A stretch of 64,000 nt of DNA from Woeseiaceae bacterium (GTDB lineage: Bacteria; Pseudomonadota; Gammaproteobacteria; Steroidobacterales; Woeseiaceae): positions 105,857 through 169,856 of the forward strand of contig JASJCQ010000006.1 in the NCBI GenBank assembly GCA_030065915.1. The letters are read 5' to 3'. The notes under the pieces are model-generated. The model ran no database searches and was not told the origin of the DNA. It saw only the letters and a list, made by a program, of their open reading frames with translations. Numbering within the stretch: the first letter of the stretch is position 1; each line of letters starts with the position of its first letter. Made by a program: the position numbers and the translations under genes. Of this stretch, positions 36,265 through 45,094 are shown piece after piece.

Positions 36265-37032
36265 GTGCTAACTGCAATTACTCGCGACGTAAGTGACAGA
36301 CTCGGATACTGCGAGCTGACATTCCAGCCCAGGGTCGATATCGATACGCAGTTGGCGATCGACCAGCATCGTGAGTACCAGTCTGTCTTGTCGTCCCTCG
36401 ATTGCGACATCGTCAACGTTCCACCCGCGCCCGATCTGCCCGATTCGGTGTTTGTTGAAGACACCGCGATCGTACTCGACGAGATCGCCGTACTGTGTAT
36501 GCCGGGAGCGGAGTCGAGAAGACCCGAGGTCGCCAGCGTCGCAGAGGTCTTGCAGGAGTTCCGACCGCTCGAGTCGATAAGGCTTCCCGGAACGCTGGAC
36601 GGGGGCGACCTGCTTCGCGTCGGCAGGGTGATCTATGCCGGGCTCTCTACGCGGTCGAATCGGGAAGGCATACAACAACTCAGCGAGATCACGAGTCGAT
36701 ACGGGTATGCCGTCGAGGCAGTAGAATCGAGAAAGTGCCTGCACCTGAAATCGGCTGCAACGCAGATAGCCCCCGAAACCCTGCTGATCAATCCTGACTG
36801 GGCGGACGCCTCCGTCTTCGGCAGCTATCAGCTCATTGAAGTCGACGCAGAGGAGCCGCACGCGGCCAATGCAGTTCGCGTTGGAACCAGCCTCGTCTAT
36901 CCGTCGTCGTTTCCACGAACGACGGACAAGCTCATGCAGCGGGGGTTTGACGTGATGGCGGTCGATCTCTCCGAATTGCAGAAAGCCGAGGGCGCCGTTA
37001 CCTGCTGCAGCCTGATCGTGGAATCGGAATAG
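36265..37032 (+). CDS. dimethylarginine dimethylaminohydrolase/arginine deiminase-family protein
   Basis: A 255-residue guanidino-group-modifying enzyme of the DDAH type. Motifs are PDSVFVEDTAIV (substrate-binding acidic residues), LPGTLDGGDLLRVG, the catalytic histidine in KCLHLKS and the near-C-terminal cysteine in EGAVTCCSLIV (C247 or C248). Length matches bacterial DDAH (about 254). The start is GTG at 36265; there is no upstream in-frame ATG with a ribosome site. It would hydrolyse methylated arginines to citrulline and an amine, or a similar guanidino compound. It is transcribed alone and converges on the next gene (2-bp gap). Confidence 0.87.
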   Translation: MLTAITRDVSDRLGYCELTFQPRVDIDTQLAIDQHREYQSVLSSLDCDIVNVPPAPDLPDSVFVEDTAIVLDEIAVLCMPGAESRRPEVASVAEVLQEFRPLESIRLPGTLDGGDLLRVGRVIYAGLSTRSNREGIQQLSEITSRYGYAVEAVESRKCLHLKSAATQIAPETLLINPDWADASVFGSYQLIEVDAEEPHAANAVRVGTSLVYPSSFPRTTDKLMQRGFDVMAVDLSELQKAEGAVTCCSLIVESE

Positions 37033-37034
37033 AC

Positions 37035-37487
37035 TCAGCCTTCCCAGCAGTTACCGAATCCGGTCATGCCCCTGTCACGCCACTGCCTCACCTCGGCCGT
37101 GATCGCATCGCGACGCTCGTCGTCGTCCATCGACGCCCAGGCTTCGCGTTCACGAGCCCGGACCTCGTCGAAGAGCGTCTCCAATTCCTGGTTTTCCGGC
37201 GTGCCGTAGACGTTGTAGGGATGCGTATACGCAAGAGACAGCGTCTTCTTGGTTGCCTCCGTGTCGCCGGTAAACGATCCCAGCCCGAACAAGCTTGTGA
37301 AGTGCAGGTTTGCGTTTCTGAATTCGTCGGGCATCGCTGCCTTGACGGCATCGCGTTCCACATCGGTCGCGGCCGTAACCACGATCACCTGCTCGCCGAA
37401 GCGCTCCGCCTCGGATACATCGATGACGCTAGGGTCACCGCAGATCGCATTCATCAGTGCTGCAGCAATACTTGCGAAATCAGTCAT
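37035..37487 (-). CDS. hypothetical protein, 150 residues
   Basis: Not recognised. A soluble acidic alpha/beta protein starting MTDFASIAAALMNAICGDPS and ending with a glutamate-rich helix and RDRGMTGFGNCWEG. Its ATG overlaps the stop of the upstream 609-residue gene by 8 bp (ATGACTGA), so the two are likely translationally coupled and may act together. The function is unknown. Confidence 0.7.
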   Translation of the reverse strand: MTDFASIAAALMNAICGDPSVIDVSEAERFGEQVIVVTAATDVERDAVKAAMPDEFRNANLHFTSLFGLGSFTGDTEATKKTLSLAYTHPYNVYGTPENQELETLFDEVRAREREAWASMDDDERRDAITAEVRQWRDRGMTGFGNCWEG

Positions 37488-39309
37488 CGCGAAGCACACC
37501 CGTCAGCGTCAGGATCACGACCGCGGATAAGGCAGCCCCGCAGATCACATACAGGCTGTGCAGGAACAACCAGATCGACCTGGCCGGCCCCTCGGGCGTG
37601 AAGCGACAGCGCAGGTCCTGGCTGAGGTCGATCACGGGCAGTGCACTGTCGAGCGCGAAGTGCACCACATCGAGGCCACGGCAGCCCTGCTCCACGCTCT
37701 GCTGGAACATGCCGAAAGCAAACTGGTAAACGACCGGCCCGGGGTCCTGGTCGACGGGCAGGAACGGTTGCTGGAAACCGAAGAGCGCCGTCGCATAGAG
37801 AGCGGTACCCATGGCTACCAGCAATGCGAATGACCAGATAGCCCGGCTACTGGAGTAGCCATGCTGGCTAATCAGCATCAGCAGACTCGGGAAGACTCGG
37901 GCCCAGCGATTGTCGACCCTGCTCCTGAGCCGCATGCGGATCTTCTCGATCGCGATGGCATTTGCCTCGCGCGCCTGTCCGTGCTGCCTGAGCACGCGTG
38001 CGAGCTGTTCATAAGGTTGGGTACGAATCGAATCCGGTGTCGGAACGCCCTCCGCGTACTGCCGGCGCAGCCAGTTGATGCGTATCGATGCGATCTCTCC
38101 ATCGCCGAAGTGGCGGATACGTTCGTAGGTCGCCCCTTCGAGATCGAGGAAGCCGGGCGCCGGCCATGCTGTCTCGATGGTGTCCAGAATCGCATTCATC
38201 CGCGTCCCGGTCAGCAAGTACCAGCCGCGAACCGGCGTCGTGCCCTCGATATCCGGCGTGGACTCCTGGTCAGGATCGAACGTTCGGATGTGGCGCAACG
38301 CGATCGCATTCGAGATGCGTGCCTGCTGCAGATTGATTGCAATCGGACCGCCCTTCGCCAGAAGCCCGCCGTAGTCCGGGCCCGGCTTTAAGCGCGCATT
38401 GGTCATGAAGAAACTGCCGCCGATGTTTGCCGTCAGGAAATTCAGTCGGCCCGCCGCCTCGAAGACCTGCTCGGTCTTCGCGTGTATAGACAGGAACACG
38501 GATTCGACCTTCAGATCCTCGCAGTGCAATGCGCGGCCGTCGGGGTTCATCAGACGGGCGCCGCGGCAGTCCAGGTCGCCCGTGATTTGTGCGGCGCCGA
38601 AGACGATCTCACCGGTTGCCTCGAAGCGATGCCCTGCCTCCGGAGTCAGCTGGAAATTGCCGCCTACCGTGACCGATCGCGCGCTGAGCGCGGAGTCGTC
38701 TCCACCGGCGAGCAATGCACCGGCGAAACTGACGTCGCCGTCGATACGTGCGCCATCCAGCCGTACGGTATGCAAGGCCTCGAAGCGGGAGACACCGGTC
38801 GACGAAAAGTCGAGCTTGCCGCCGATTCGTGCGTTGTTTAAATGTATCGCTGCGCAGTCGACCTGGCTGAGTTCAGACCGCAGGTCGTTGACGCCGGCAA
38901 TGTGCGATCCGGAGAAATCCAGGTCAGCGCTGACGCTCAGGCTGGCCCCGATAAAAGCGGGCAGACGGCAATCGACGAACCGCAGGACCAGGAAACTCGC
39001 CGCGCTGAAGTCGACCGGGGAGTCGAAATCGCAATCCCGGAACTGGACGGCAACGCGCGTCTCACCGTCCAGTGCGGCCGGAGGCAGCAAACGACCCGTG
39101 ATCCGGGCGCCTCGAATGCGAAGCGGGCTGCAGAGCACACCAAAATCATCGAAGCCACCGGAAATCAGCCGCTGCAGGAACTCCGCATCGACCTGTCTCT
39201 GATCGTCAGGTAACGAGGAGAAGTCGGCAACCCGCCGCGAGTCGATGGCATCGAGGATTCGCTGTTCCGAACCCGAGTAATTCGAACTATGTGTCTTCGA
39301 ATCTGCCAT
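37480..39309 (-). CDS. pentapeptide-like beta-helix protein with C-terminal membrane anchor
   Basis: 609 residues. The region from about 70 to 300 is built of quasi-repeats of the type xFRDCDFxxPVDFSxAxF and LDFSGSHIAGVNDLRSE, that is pentapeptide-like or right-handed beta-helix coils. A helical segment follows (about 420-480, containing PYEQLARVLRQHGQAREANA). Two C-terminal membrane helices lie near 490-512 and 578-606, with a soluble segment in between. Similar proteins are often annotated only as membrane-associated or hypothetical. It probably displays a beta-helix on the cytoplasmic face of the inner membrane (inference). It is coupled to the 150-residue gene downstream. Confidence 0.7.
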   Translation of the reverse strand: MADSKTHSSNYSGSEQRILDAIDSRRVADFSSLPDDQRQVDAEFLQRLISGGFDDFGVLCSPLRIRGARITGRLLPPAALDGETRVAVQFRDCDFDSPVDFSAASFLVLRFVDCRLPAFIGASLSVSADLDFSGSHIAGVNDLRSELSQVDCAAIHLNNARIGGKLDFSSTGVSRFEALHTVRLDGARIDGDVSFAGALLAGGDDSALSARSVTVGGNFQLTPEAGHRFEATGEIVFGAAQITGDLDCRGARLMNPDGRALHCEDLKVESVFLSIHAKTEQVFEAAGRLNFLTANIGGSFFMTNARLKPGPDYGGLLAKGGPIAINLQQARISNAIALRHIRTFDPDQESTPDIEGTTPVRGWYLLTGTRMNAILDTIETAWPAPGFLDLEGATYERIRHFGDGEIASIRINWLRRQYAEGVPTPDSIRTQPYEQLARVLRQHGQAREANAIAIEKIRMRLRSRVDNRWARVFPSLLMLISQHGYSSSRAIWSFALLVAMGTALYATALFGFQQPFLPVDQDPGPVVYQFAFGMFQQSVEQGCRGLDVVHFALDSALPVIDLSQDLRCRFTPEGPARSIWLFLHSLYVICGAALSAVVILTLTGVLRDD

Positions 39310-39404
39310 CAGCTTTCATTCCGCTGCCCGTAACTAAACATGGTATCAGTCGCGGCACTGCGCCACCGAGGGCCGCCTCGGAGGCTGGGCGGCGCATGAG
39401 TCAG

Positions 39405-40631
39405 TCAGGATACGATCCGGCTGCCCATCAATCCTGCGAAAATCTTCTGCGCGGTCAGCTGCGGCAGCAGCAGCTTGTGCGTCGCAAGCGATGCTCGCCC
39501 AATAATCTCCGACGAGTATTTCAGTGGCTGCTTCGGTGATGCCAGGCGCGCCATCGTCGCCTGGTACACGGCCTCTTTGCCGGTCGCCAACACGGGACTC
39601 GCGGCAACGAAGTCGCCGGCAACGAGCCATGTCGTAATGTCGCCGAAGGAAACCAGCATGGGCATCGGCGACGGGCGGAATCGCCGCAGGCGACGCCCGG
39701 CGAGCAGGCGTGCAATGTTGTCGCCGGCGATCTCACCCATGTTCATCGCGTTGTAGGCCTGCTTCCGAACAGGCTCGGGTAGTTCCGCGCAATCCCCGGC
39801 CACGAAAATATTGCCGTCGTAGCAGCTTCTGAGCATCTCATCAACGGGCAGCCAGGTATCGTCGTCATCCGCCAGGCCCGATTCCGCGAGAAAACCCGGC
39901 AGCGTCATTCCGGCCGACCAGATGCACAGGTCCGCAGGGAGTTTCTTGCCGCTGCTGAGCGTCACGCTGCGGGATGTAAGCTTCTCGACCGTCTCTTCGG
40001 TGTGCACAGTGACCGGATGCGCCTCCATGCGAGCAATCGCGTCTTTCGCCAGGCCGCGAGGCAGCTGACCGAGGATGCGCGATTCCATCTCGACGATATG
40101 GATGTCGTACTCATCGCCCTGCCCCCGCCGGCGCAGGATCTCGCCGGCAGCCTCGACTCCGGATACGCCGCCGCCAACGATGACGACCGATGCTCGCCGG
40201 TCCCGCGCGGCCAGGCGGTCGAGGCGCCTGCCGATCTTCACGGCATCGTCGACCAGCCTCAGGTTCAGCGCGTGCTTATCCGCCCCTTCGACACCGTAGG
40301 TCTGCCTCTGGCTGCCGGCGGCGATCAGGCAGGCATCGAACGGCAGCACGAGGCCGCTTTCCGTCAGCACGTGTTCGTTGTCCGGATCGATCCGCGTCAC
40401 CGTGTCGTGCAGGAAGGTGTGGCCGTAGCGTTCGACGCACTCGGCGCGTGACAAGACTACGTTGCTGCGAGTCTTCACGCCGGACAGGATCTCGTGGATG
40501 TTCGGCGTCCACTCGAAGTCGATGCGGGCATCGACGACGGTGACATCGTGGTCGTCCGATAATCGGGAGGCAGCCACGAGCCCGGCGAAGTTTCCGCCGA
40601 CAATGACAACGCGGGGTCGAGATGGGTTCAT
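39405..40631 (-). CDS. NAD(P)/FAD-dependent oxidoreductase, NDH-2-like
   Basis: A 408-residue flavoprotein with two dinucleotide-binding motifs: FAD at VVIVGGNFAGLVAAS (about 7-21) and NAD(P)H at ASVVIVGGGVSGVEAAGE (near 150). It also has the C-terminal GNIFVAGDCAELPEP block that contacts the flavin. It matches type II NADH:quinone oxidoreductases and sulfide:quinone-like enzymes; the SQR cysteines are not seen. The ATG at 40631 is chosen because the flavin motif follows directly; the open frame upstream adds 39 unlikely residues. No second membrane-anchoring domain is obvious apart from an amphipathic C-terminus. Confidence 0.85.
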   Translation of the reverse strand: MNPSRPRVVIVGGNFAGLVAASRLSDDHDVTVVDARIDFEWTPNIHEILSGVKTRSNVVLSRAECVERYGHTFLHDTVTRIDPDNEHVLTESGLVLPFDACLIAAGSQRQTYGVEGADKHALNLRLVDDAVKIGRRLDRLAARDRRASVVIVGGGVSGVEAAGEILRRRGQGDEYDIHIVEMESRILGQLPRGLAKDAIARMEAHPVTVHTEETVEKLTSRSVTLSSGKKLPADLCIWSAGMTLPGFLAESGLADDDDTWLPVDEMLRSCYDGNIFVAGDCAELPEPVRKQAYNAMNMGEIAGDNIARLLAGRRLRRFRPSPMPMLVSFGDITTWLVAGDFVAASPVLATGKEAVYQATMARLASPKQPLKYSSEIIGRASLATHKLLLPQLTAQKIFAGLMGSRIVS

Positions 40632-40780
40632 GACTGCTGACCTGGCCGTTTGAGTTGCAACGCGCGGCTGTGCGTCGCCGCTTTTCTTGTGTTCTATCAG
40701 TAAGGACAAACGCAGCGTTTTGCAAGGTCGGCTGCGTGCACGGCACAATCAACCGTCGCGAATGCGAGGAATACTCATCA

Positions 40781-42124
40781 ATGCGCCCAGCCACCTTACT
40801 CATCCTGCTGCTCGTCTTAGGCGCCGAACCGGCCTACCCGGATTCGACGGTATTGCCAATGCGCGAGCGTGCCGCCGTCATCGATCGGATTCTCGATGAT
40901 CGCGTCAGAACCGTGTTGCCGGGGATTATGCGCCGCAGCGGCATCGACATGTGGGTGCTGATCTCCCGCGAGTACAACGAGGACCCGGTGCTGAAGACGT
41001 TCCTGCCGGCGACCTGGCAGTCGGCGAGGCGGCGAACCATCCTTCTGATTCACGACCCGGGCGAAGGCCAGGATCTCGAAACGCTGGCCATCGCGCGTTA
41101 CGACGTCGGCACGACCTTCACGAAGTCGTGGGACAAGGAGGAGCACGGGGACCAGTGGCAGCGGCTCGCAGAGCTGATCGCCGAGCGTGATCCGGACACG
41201 ATCGGCATCAACTACTCGGAGGACTTTGCGCTGGCGGACGGCGTATCGCACACGGAGTTTCGTCTGTTCCGCGACGCGCTGCCAACGGAACTGGGAGCTC
41301 GCATTGTCCCGGCCGAGAAACTGGCGATTGGCTGGCTGGAGACGCGCAGTGAGCTGGAAATGACAATCTACCCGCAGATCGTGCGTATCGCTCACGAGAT
41401 ACTCGCAGAGGGCCTGTCGGAAACGGTTATCCAGCCAGGCGTCACGACCACCAACGACGTCGCCTGGTGGTACCGCGAACGCATCGGGGCGCTCAAGCTG
41501 TCAGCCTGGTTCCATCCGTCCGTGTCGATCCAGCGTGCCGATCAGGAGGCGCTGGATTTCAAGTCACAGATCGCGAAACACCATGAAGACGAAGTGATCC
41601 GCCCCGGCGACCTGTTGCACGTCGACCTGGGAATAACCTATCTCCGCCTGAATACCGACACGCAGCAACACGCCTACGTCCTGCGGCCCGGTGAGACCGC
41701 GGTGCCCGAAGACCTCGCAAACGCTTTTGAGCGCGGCAATCGCCTGCAGGACATCCTGACCGGCAACTTCGTCGCCGGCCGCAGCGGCAACGAGATCCTG
41801 GCCGCGTCGCTGAAGCAAGCCGAAAAGGAAGGCATCGTCGCATCGATCTATACGCACCCGATTGGCTATCACGGACACGCGGCGGGACCGACGATCGGCC
41901 TGTGGGACCAGCAGGGTGGCGTTCCGGGGCGCGGCGACTATCCGCTGTATCCGAATACGGCGCATTCCATCGAGCTTTATGCAGAATCCAGTGTGCCCAG
42001 CTGGGGCAAATCGGTCCGAATCAAGCTGGAGGAGGACGCGTTCTTCGATGGCGAAAAGACCTGGTACATCAACGGCCGGCAGCGGGAGGTCTTCCCGATT
42101 CCACGGCAACCTGCTCTTCAGTAG
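40781..42124 (+). CDS. secreted M24-family metallopeptidase (aminopeptidase P-like)
   Basis: 447 residues. The ATG at 40781 follows GAGGA at good distance and gives a signal peptide (MRPATLLILLLVLGAEPAYP). The creatinase N-like domain (about 35-190) precedes the pita-bread catalytic domain. The metal ligands are recognisable in order: LLHVDLGITYLRLNTDTQQ (two Asp), IGYHGHAAGPTIG (His), SIELYAES (Glu) and IKLEEDAFF (Glu). This gives a periplasmic dinuclear-metal X-Pro-type dipeptidase or aminopeptidase. It is transcribed alone, divergent from the NDH-2-like gene. Confidence 0.88.
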   Translation: MRPATLLILLLVLGAEPAYPDSTVLPMRERAAVIDRILDDRVRTVLPGIMRRSGIDMWVLISREYNEDPVLKTFLPATWQSARRRTILLIHDPGEGQDLETLAIARYDVGTTFTKSWDKEEHGDQWQRLAELIAERDPDTIGINYSEDFALADGVSHTEFRLFRDALPTELGARIVPAEKLAIGWLETRSELEMTIYPQIVRIAHEILAEGLSETVIQPGVTTTNDVAWWYRERIGALKLSAWFHPSVSIQRADQEALDFKSQIAKHHEDEVIRPGDLLHVDLGITYLRLNTDTQQHAYVLRPGETAVPEDLANAFERGNRLQDILTGNFVAGRSGNEILAASLKQAEKEGIVASIYTHPIGYHGHAAGPTIGLWDQQGGVPGRGDYPLYPNTAHSIELYAESSVPSWGKSVRIKLEEDAFFDGEKTWYINGRQREVFPIPRQPALQ

Positions 42125-42224
42125 CCAAATGCTGGTACCTTGTTATGCGGGGGCACAAGCAACGCGGCACGGCAGGAGGCCTGACCGTTGCTTGTGAAAG
42201 GACAAGCGAACGCGAGCCACGCTC

Positions 42225-44594
42225 GTGAGTTGCGGGTGGGAAGAACAAGTGACTGCGGAAAACGCCAATAATAAGAGCAAGAACGTCGACACCTCGCCAT
42301 GGCCTGACACGACCAGCGACCCGGTTGTTTTTCTGCTGGACGCGCGAGACGAGCTGGACGAGGAGCTCGTGCAAAGCTGGGTGGACCGGCATCGCCCGGA
42401 CTCGGACCCTGTTTATGCGATAGTCAGGTTGTCCAACGACGGCATCGACGCCACGCTGTCCAATCACATCGATGACGCCGCGCCGGCGACCTGGATGCAG
42501 CCCGTGCGAGTCGCGTGGCTGCCCTCTACTGCCGCCGCCGATCATAACGGTGTCGGTAACTTCTTCGTACGCCTGATTGCCGCATTCGGCAAGGTCGGGC
42601 GTCGTTTCATCGCCAGGCGATACCCGGAACGTCTCGCCTACATCCGCGGTGACGGGGCCACACTCGAAGACCTGAGCCAGCGCCATTTCGCCGGAACACC
42701 GGCTGGCGCTCCCTGTGACGACCTTCCCCGCTTTATCGCCGGGCAGGCAATGATCGCGCTGGAGCGTTCCGAGCGAACGGTTCGCGGCGCCCGTTACAAG
42801 ATCCCAAAGATCCTGCCGGCAGAGGTGTTTGCCAACGCGACGTTCAAGCAGAACCTGTCCAACATTGCCCAGCAGCGAGACCGCAGCATCATGAAGGTCG
42901 TCGAGAAGGCGGCGAAGTACCTGCAGGAAATGGCGGCGATGCAGACGCCGCGCACGCTCGACGTCATGATGTCCTTCTATCGCATTGCGCTTAAGAGCCA
43001 TCACGACGAAGAGATCGACGTCGTCGACGAGCAATTGAAAGACGTGAACAAGATCATGTCGGAGCGTCCCGTCGTCTTCCTGATCAGCCACAAGTCGATG
43101 CTGGATACGGCAGCCCTGTCCAAAGTGCTGTTCGACGCCAACCTGCCGTTACCGCTGACCTTCGGCGGCATCAACCTGCGAACGCCCGGCTTCGGCGCCC
43201 TGGCTCGACGCAGCGGCATCATCTTCCTGCGCCGCTCGTTCCAGGACAACGAGATCTACAAGCTGGTCTTCCGGCGCTACATCGACTACCTGATCGAGAA
43301 ACGCTTCTCTTTGTTGTGGGCACTGGAAGGTACCCGCTCCCGGACGGGCAAACTGCTACCGCCTCGCTTCGGCCTGTTCAACTACGTCATCGAGTCAATC
43401 CTGAGGACTCGCCTTTACAACGTCACGTTCGTCCCGGTCAGCGTCGCCTACGACCAGATTACCGAGGTCGAAGACTATGCGATCGAACAGCGCGGCAAGT
43501 CTAAAAAAGCCGAGGGTGCGACCTGGGCCGTGCGCTTCCTTAAGCGCGGCAAGTCGCGCGGCAAGATTCACCTGCGCTTCGGTGAGCCGCTGACGCTGCC
43601 TGACATCGTGTCGACGGAAAAACTCGATGCCGGCATCAGCGATGAGAAAAAGCAGATTCTCGTGCCGACGGTCGCCTTCGAAGTTGCGGTCCGGATGAAC
43701 GCGGCGACGCCGATTACCGACGTAGCGATCATCACGCTGATCCTGCTGGCCGGCGGCAACCGGGCGATGAGCCTGGAGCAGGTACAGTCACTGGCGCGGT
43801 CCGGCGTTGCGTTGATCAAGCGACGCAAGCTCGAGATCGTCGGCCACTCCGACTTCCGCGATGACCGGGCCGTTCGCGCGACGCTGGATGAGCTGCACCA
43901 GACCGGCATCCTCAACTATCTCGACGATGGCATCGAGCGACTCTATGCCATCGGTGACGACCAGCACCTGAATGCCGCGTACTACAGGAACACGGCGATC
44001 CACTACTTCGTTCTCGACGCGGTCGTTGAGATCGCCCTACTGGCAGCTGCGGAATCGGACGGCGACCGGGTGACCGCCTTCCTCGAAAAGGCCGAGCGGC
44101 TCAGGGACATCTTCAAGTTCGAGTTCTATTTCCCGCGCCGGGCAGGTTATCGACAGGCAATCGAGAGCCTCGCCAGCGAGCGATTCGGAGATTGGGAAGG
44201 CGCGCTGAGCGGCGGCGAGACCGCGGTAAAGGCAAAGCTGGGCGAGATACGGCCTTTGCTCGCGCATGTCGTGCTTCGTTCGTTTGTCGATGCCTACCGG
44301 GTCGTCGCCAGGGTCCTCGTCGCGAAAGGCGCCGATGCCGTCAGCGACGAGTCGGCATTGCTCACGCAGTGCCTGAAGACCGGCAAGCAGCAACTGCTGC
44401 AGGGTCGAGTGTTCTCGGCGGAGTCAGTGTCCAAGACTCTGTATGGAACGGGTCTCAAACTCGCCGGCTATCGAGGGCTGCTCGGCGCGGGTAAGGCCGA
44501 TGCTCGCCACGCATTTCACCAGGAGCTCGTGCGGATTGAGGGTCGCCTCGACGACGTCCTCTCTATCACTGTCGCGGATGCGAAAGAACTTTGA
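42225..44594 (+). CDS. plsB: glycerol-3-phosphate 1-O-acyltransferase
   Basis: A 789-residue inner-membrane-associated enzyme acylating sn-glycerol-3-phosphate at position 1, the first step of phospholipid synthesis. It has the HX4D catalytic motif as HKSMLD (H289, D294), the glycerol-phosphate-binding block LRRSFQDNEIYKLVF, ALEGTRSRTGK, and the downstream FVPVSVAYDQI. Length is close to E. coli PlsB (807). The start is a GTG at 42225; a GTG at 42249 is also possible. The stop overlaps the next gene start by 4 bp (TTGA). Confidence 0.95.
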   Translation: MSCGWEEQVTAENANNKSKNVDTSPWPDTTSDPVVFLLDARDELDEELVQSWVDRHRPDSDPVYAIVRLSNDGIDATLSNHIDDAAPATWMQPVRVAWLPSTAAADHNGVGNFFVRLIAAFGKVGRRFIARRYPERLAYIRGDGATLEDLSQRHFAGTPAGAPCDDLPRFIAGQAMIALERSERTVRGARYKIPKILPAEVFANATFKQNLSNIAQQRDRSIMKVVEKAAKYLQEMAAMQTPRTLDVMMSFYRIALKSHHDEEIDVVDEQLKDVNKIMSERPVVFLISHKSMLDTAALSKVLFDANLPLPLTFGGINLRTPGFGALARRSGIIFLRRSFQDNEIYKLVFRRYIDYLIEKRFSLLWALEGTRSRTGKLLPPRFGLFNYVIESILRTRLYNVTFVPVSVAYDQITEVEDYAIEQRGKSKKAEGATWAVRFLKRGKSRGKIHLRFGEPLTLPDIVSTEKLDAGISDEKKQILVPTVAFEVAVRMNAATPITDVAIITLILLAGGNRAMSLEQVQSLARSGVALIKRRKLEIVGHSDFRDDRAVRATLDELHQTGILNYLDDGIERLYAIGDDQHLNAAYYRNTAIHYFVLDAVVEIALLAAAESDGDRVTAFLEKAERLRDIFKFEFYFPRRAGYRQAIESLASERFGDWEGALSGGETAVKAKLGEIRPLLAHVVLRSFVDAYRVVARVLVAKGADAVSDESALLTQCLKTGKQQLLQGRVFSAESVSKTLYGTGLKLAGYRGLLGAGKADARHAFHQELVRIEGRLDDVLSITVADAKEL

Positions 44595-45007
44595 GGCACG
44601 CGCCACAAAGCCTGGCACTTCTGCTGTTGGGCGTGTCAGCCGCAGCCCAATGCGCAGAACCTGAAATCTACCGCTGCGCGCAGGACGACGGCACCTTCGC
44701 CTTTCAGCAGACCCCCTGTGCTCCAGCCGTTGCCGACGAGCCTGCCGTCGACCAACCTGAGGAGACCGGCGACGACTTCTTCGAATTCGAGAACCCTTTC
44801 GATGCGCCGCAGGAGCCGCCTCAACAGGAGCCGGCGACGCCGAGCCTGCCCTCAGACGACAGGCAGCAGTGCGAGAAACAAACACGGGATGCGATCGACG
44901 CGATCGACCTCAAGCTCCAGCAAAGCAACAGCAAGGAGGATGACCGGTCGCACCTCAGGGAACTGCTGGAACTGACGCGGCAGCTGCGTCAGTGCAAACA
45001 ACTATAG
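44591..45007 (+). CDS. DUF4124-like periplasmic protein
   Basis: 138 residues with a signal peptide (about 1-21, SLALLLLGVSAAAQC). It is followed by the DUF4124 core EIYRCAQDDGTFAFQQTPC, then an acidic, proline-rich linker and a helical C-terminus with two cysteines. The start is a TTG overlapping the plsB stop (TTGA); no ATG is available before the signal sequence. Such proteins are common in gammaproteobacteria and of unknown function. Co-transcription with plsB is likely from the overlap. Confidence 0.75.
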   Translation: MRHAPQSLALLLLGVSAAAQCAEPEIYRCAQDDGTFAFQQTPCAPAVADEPAVDQPEETGDDFFEFENPFDAPQEPPQQEPATPSLPSDDRQQCEKQTRDAIDAIDLKLQQSNSKEDDRSHLRELLELTRQLRQCKQL

Positions 45008-45046
45008 ATATGTGGGTTACCCCAAGAGGACGACAGATCGGAGGGT

Positions 45047-45075
45047 GCCTGTTTGGGCAGGCGCAAGGGTTTTTT
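45047..45075 (+). terminator. possible rho-independent terminator after the plsB operon
   Basis: GCCTG (45047-45051) pairs with CAGGC (45058-45062) around a 6-nt loop, followed five bases later by a six-T run (45070-45075). The stem is short and the T-run displaced, so this is a weak candidate. It separates the DUF4124-like gene from the histidine kinase. Confidence 0.35.
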
Positions 45076-45094
45076 GTAGACGGGACAGACTGAC

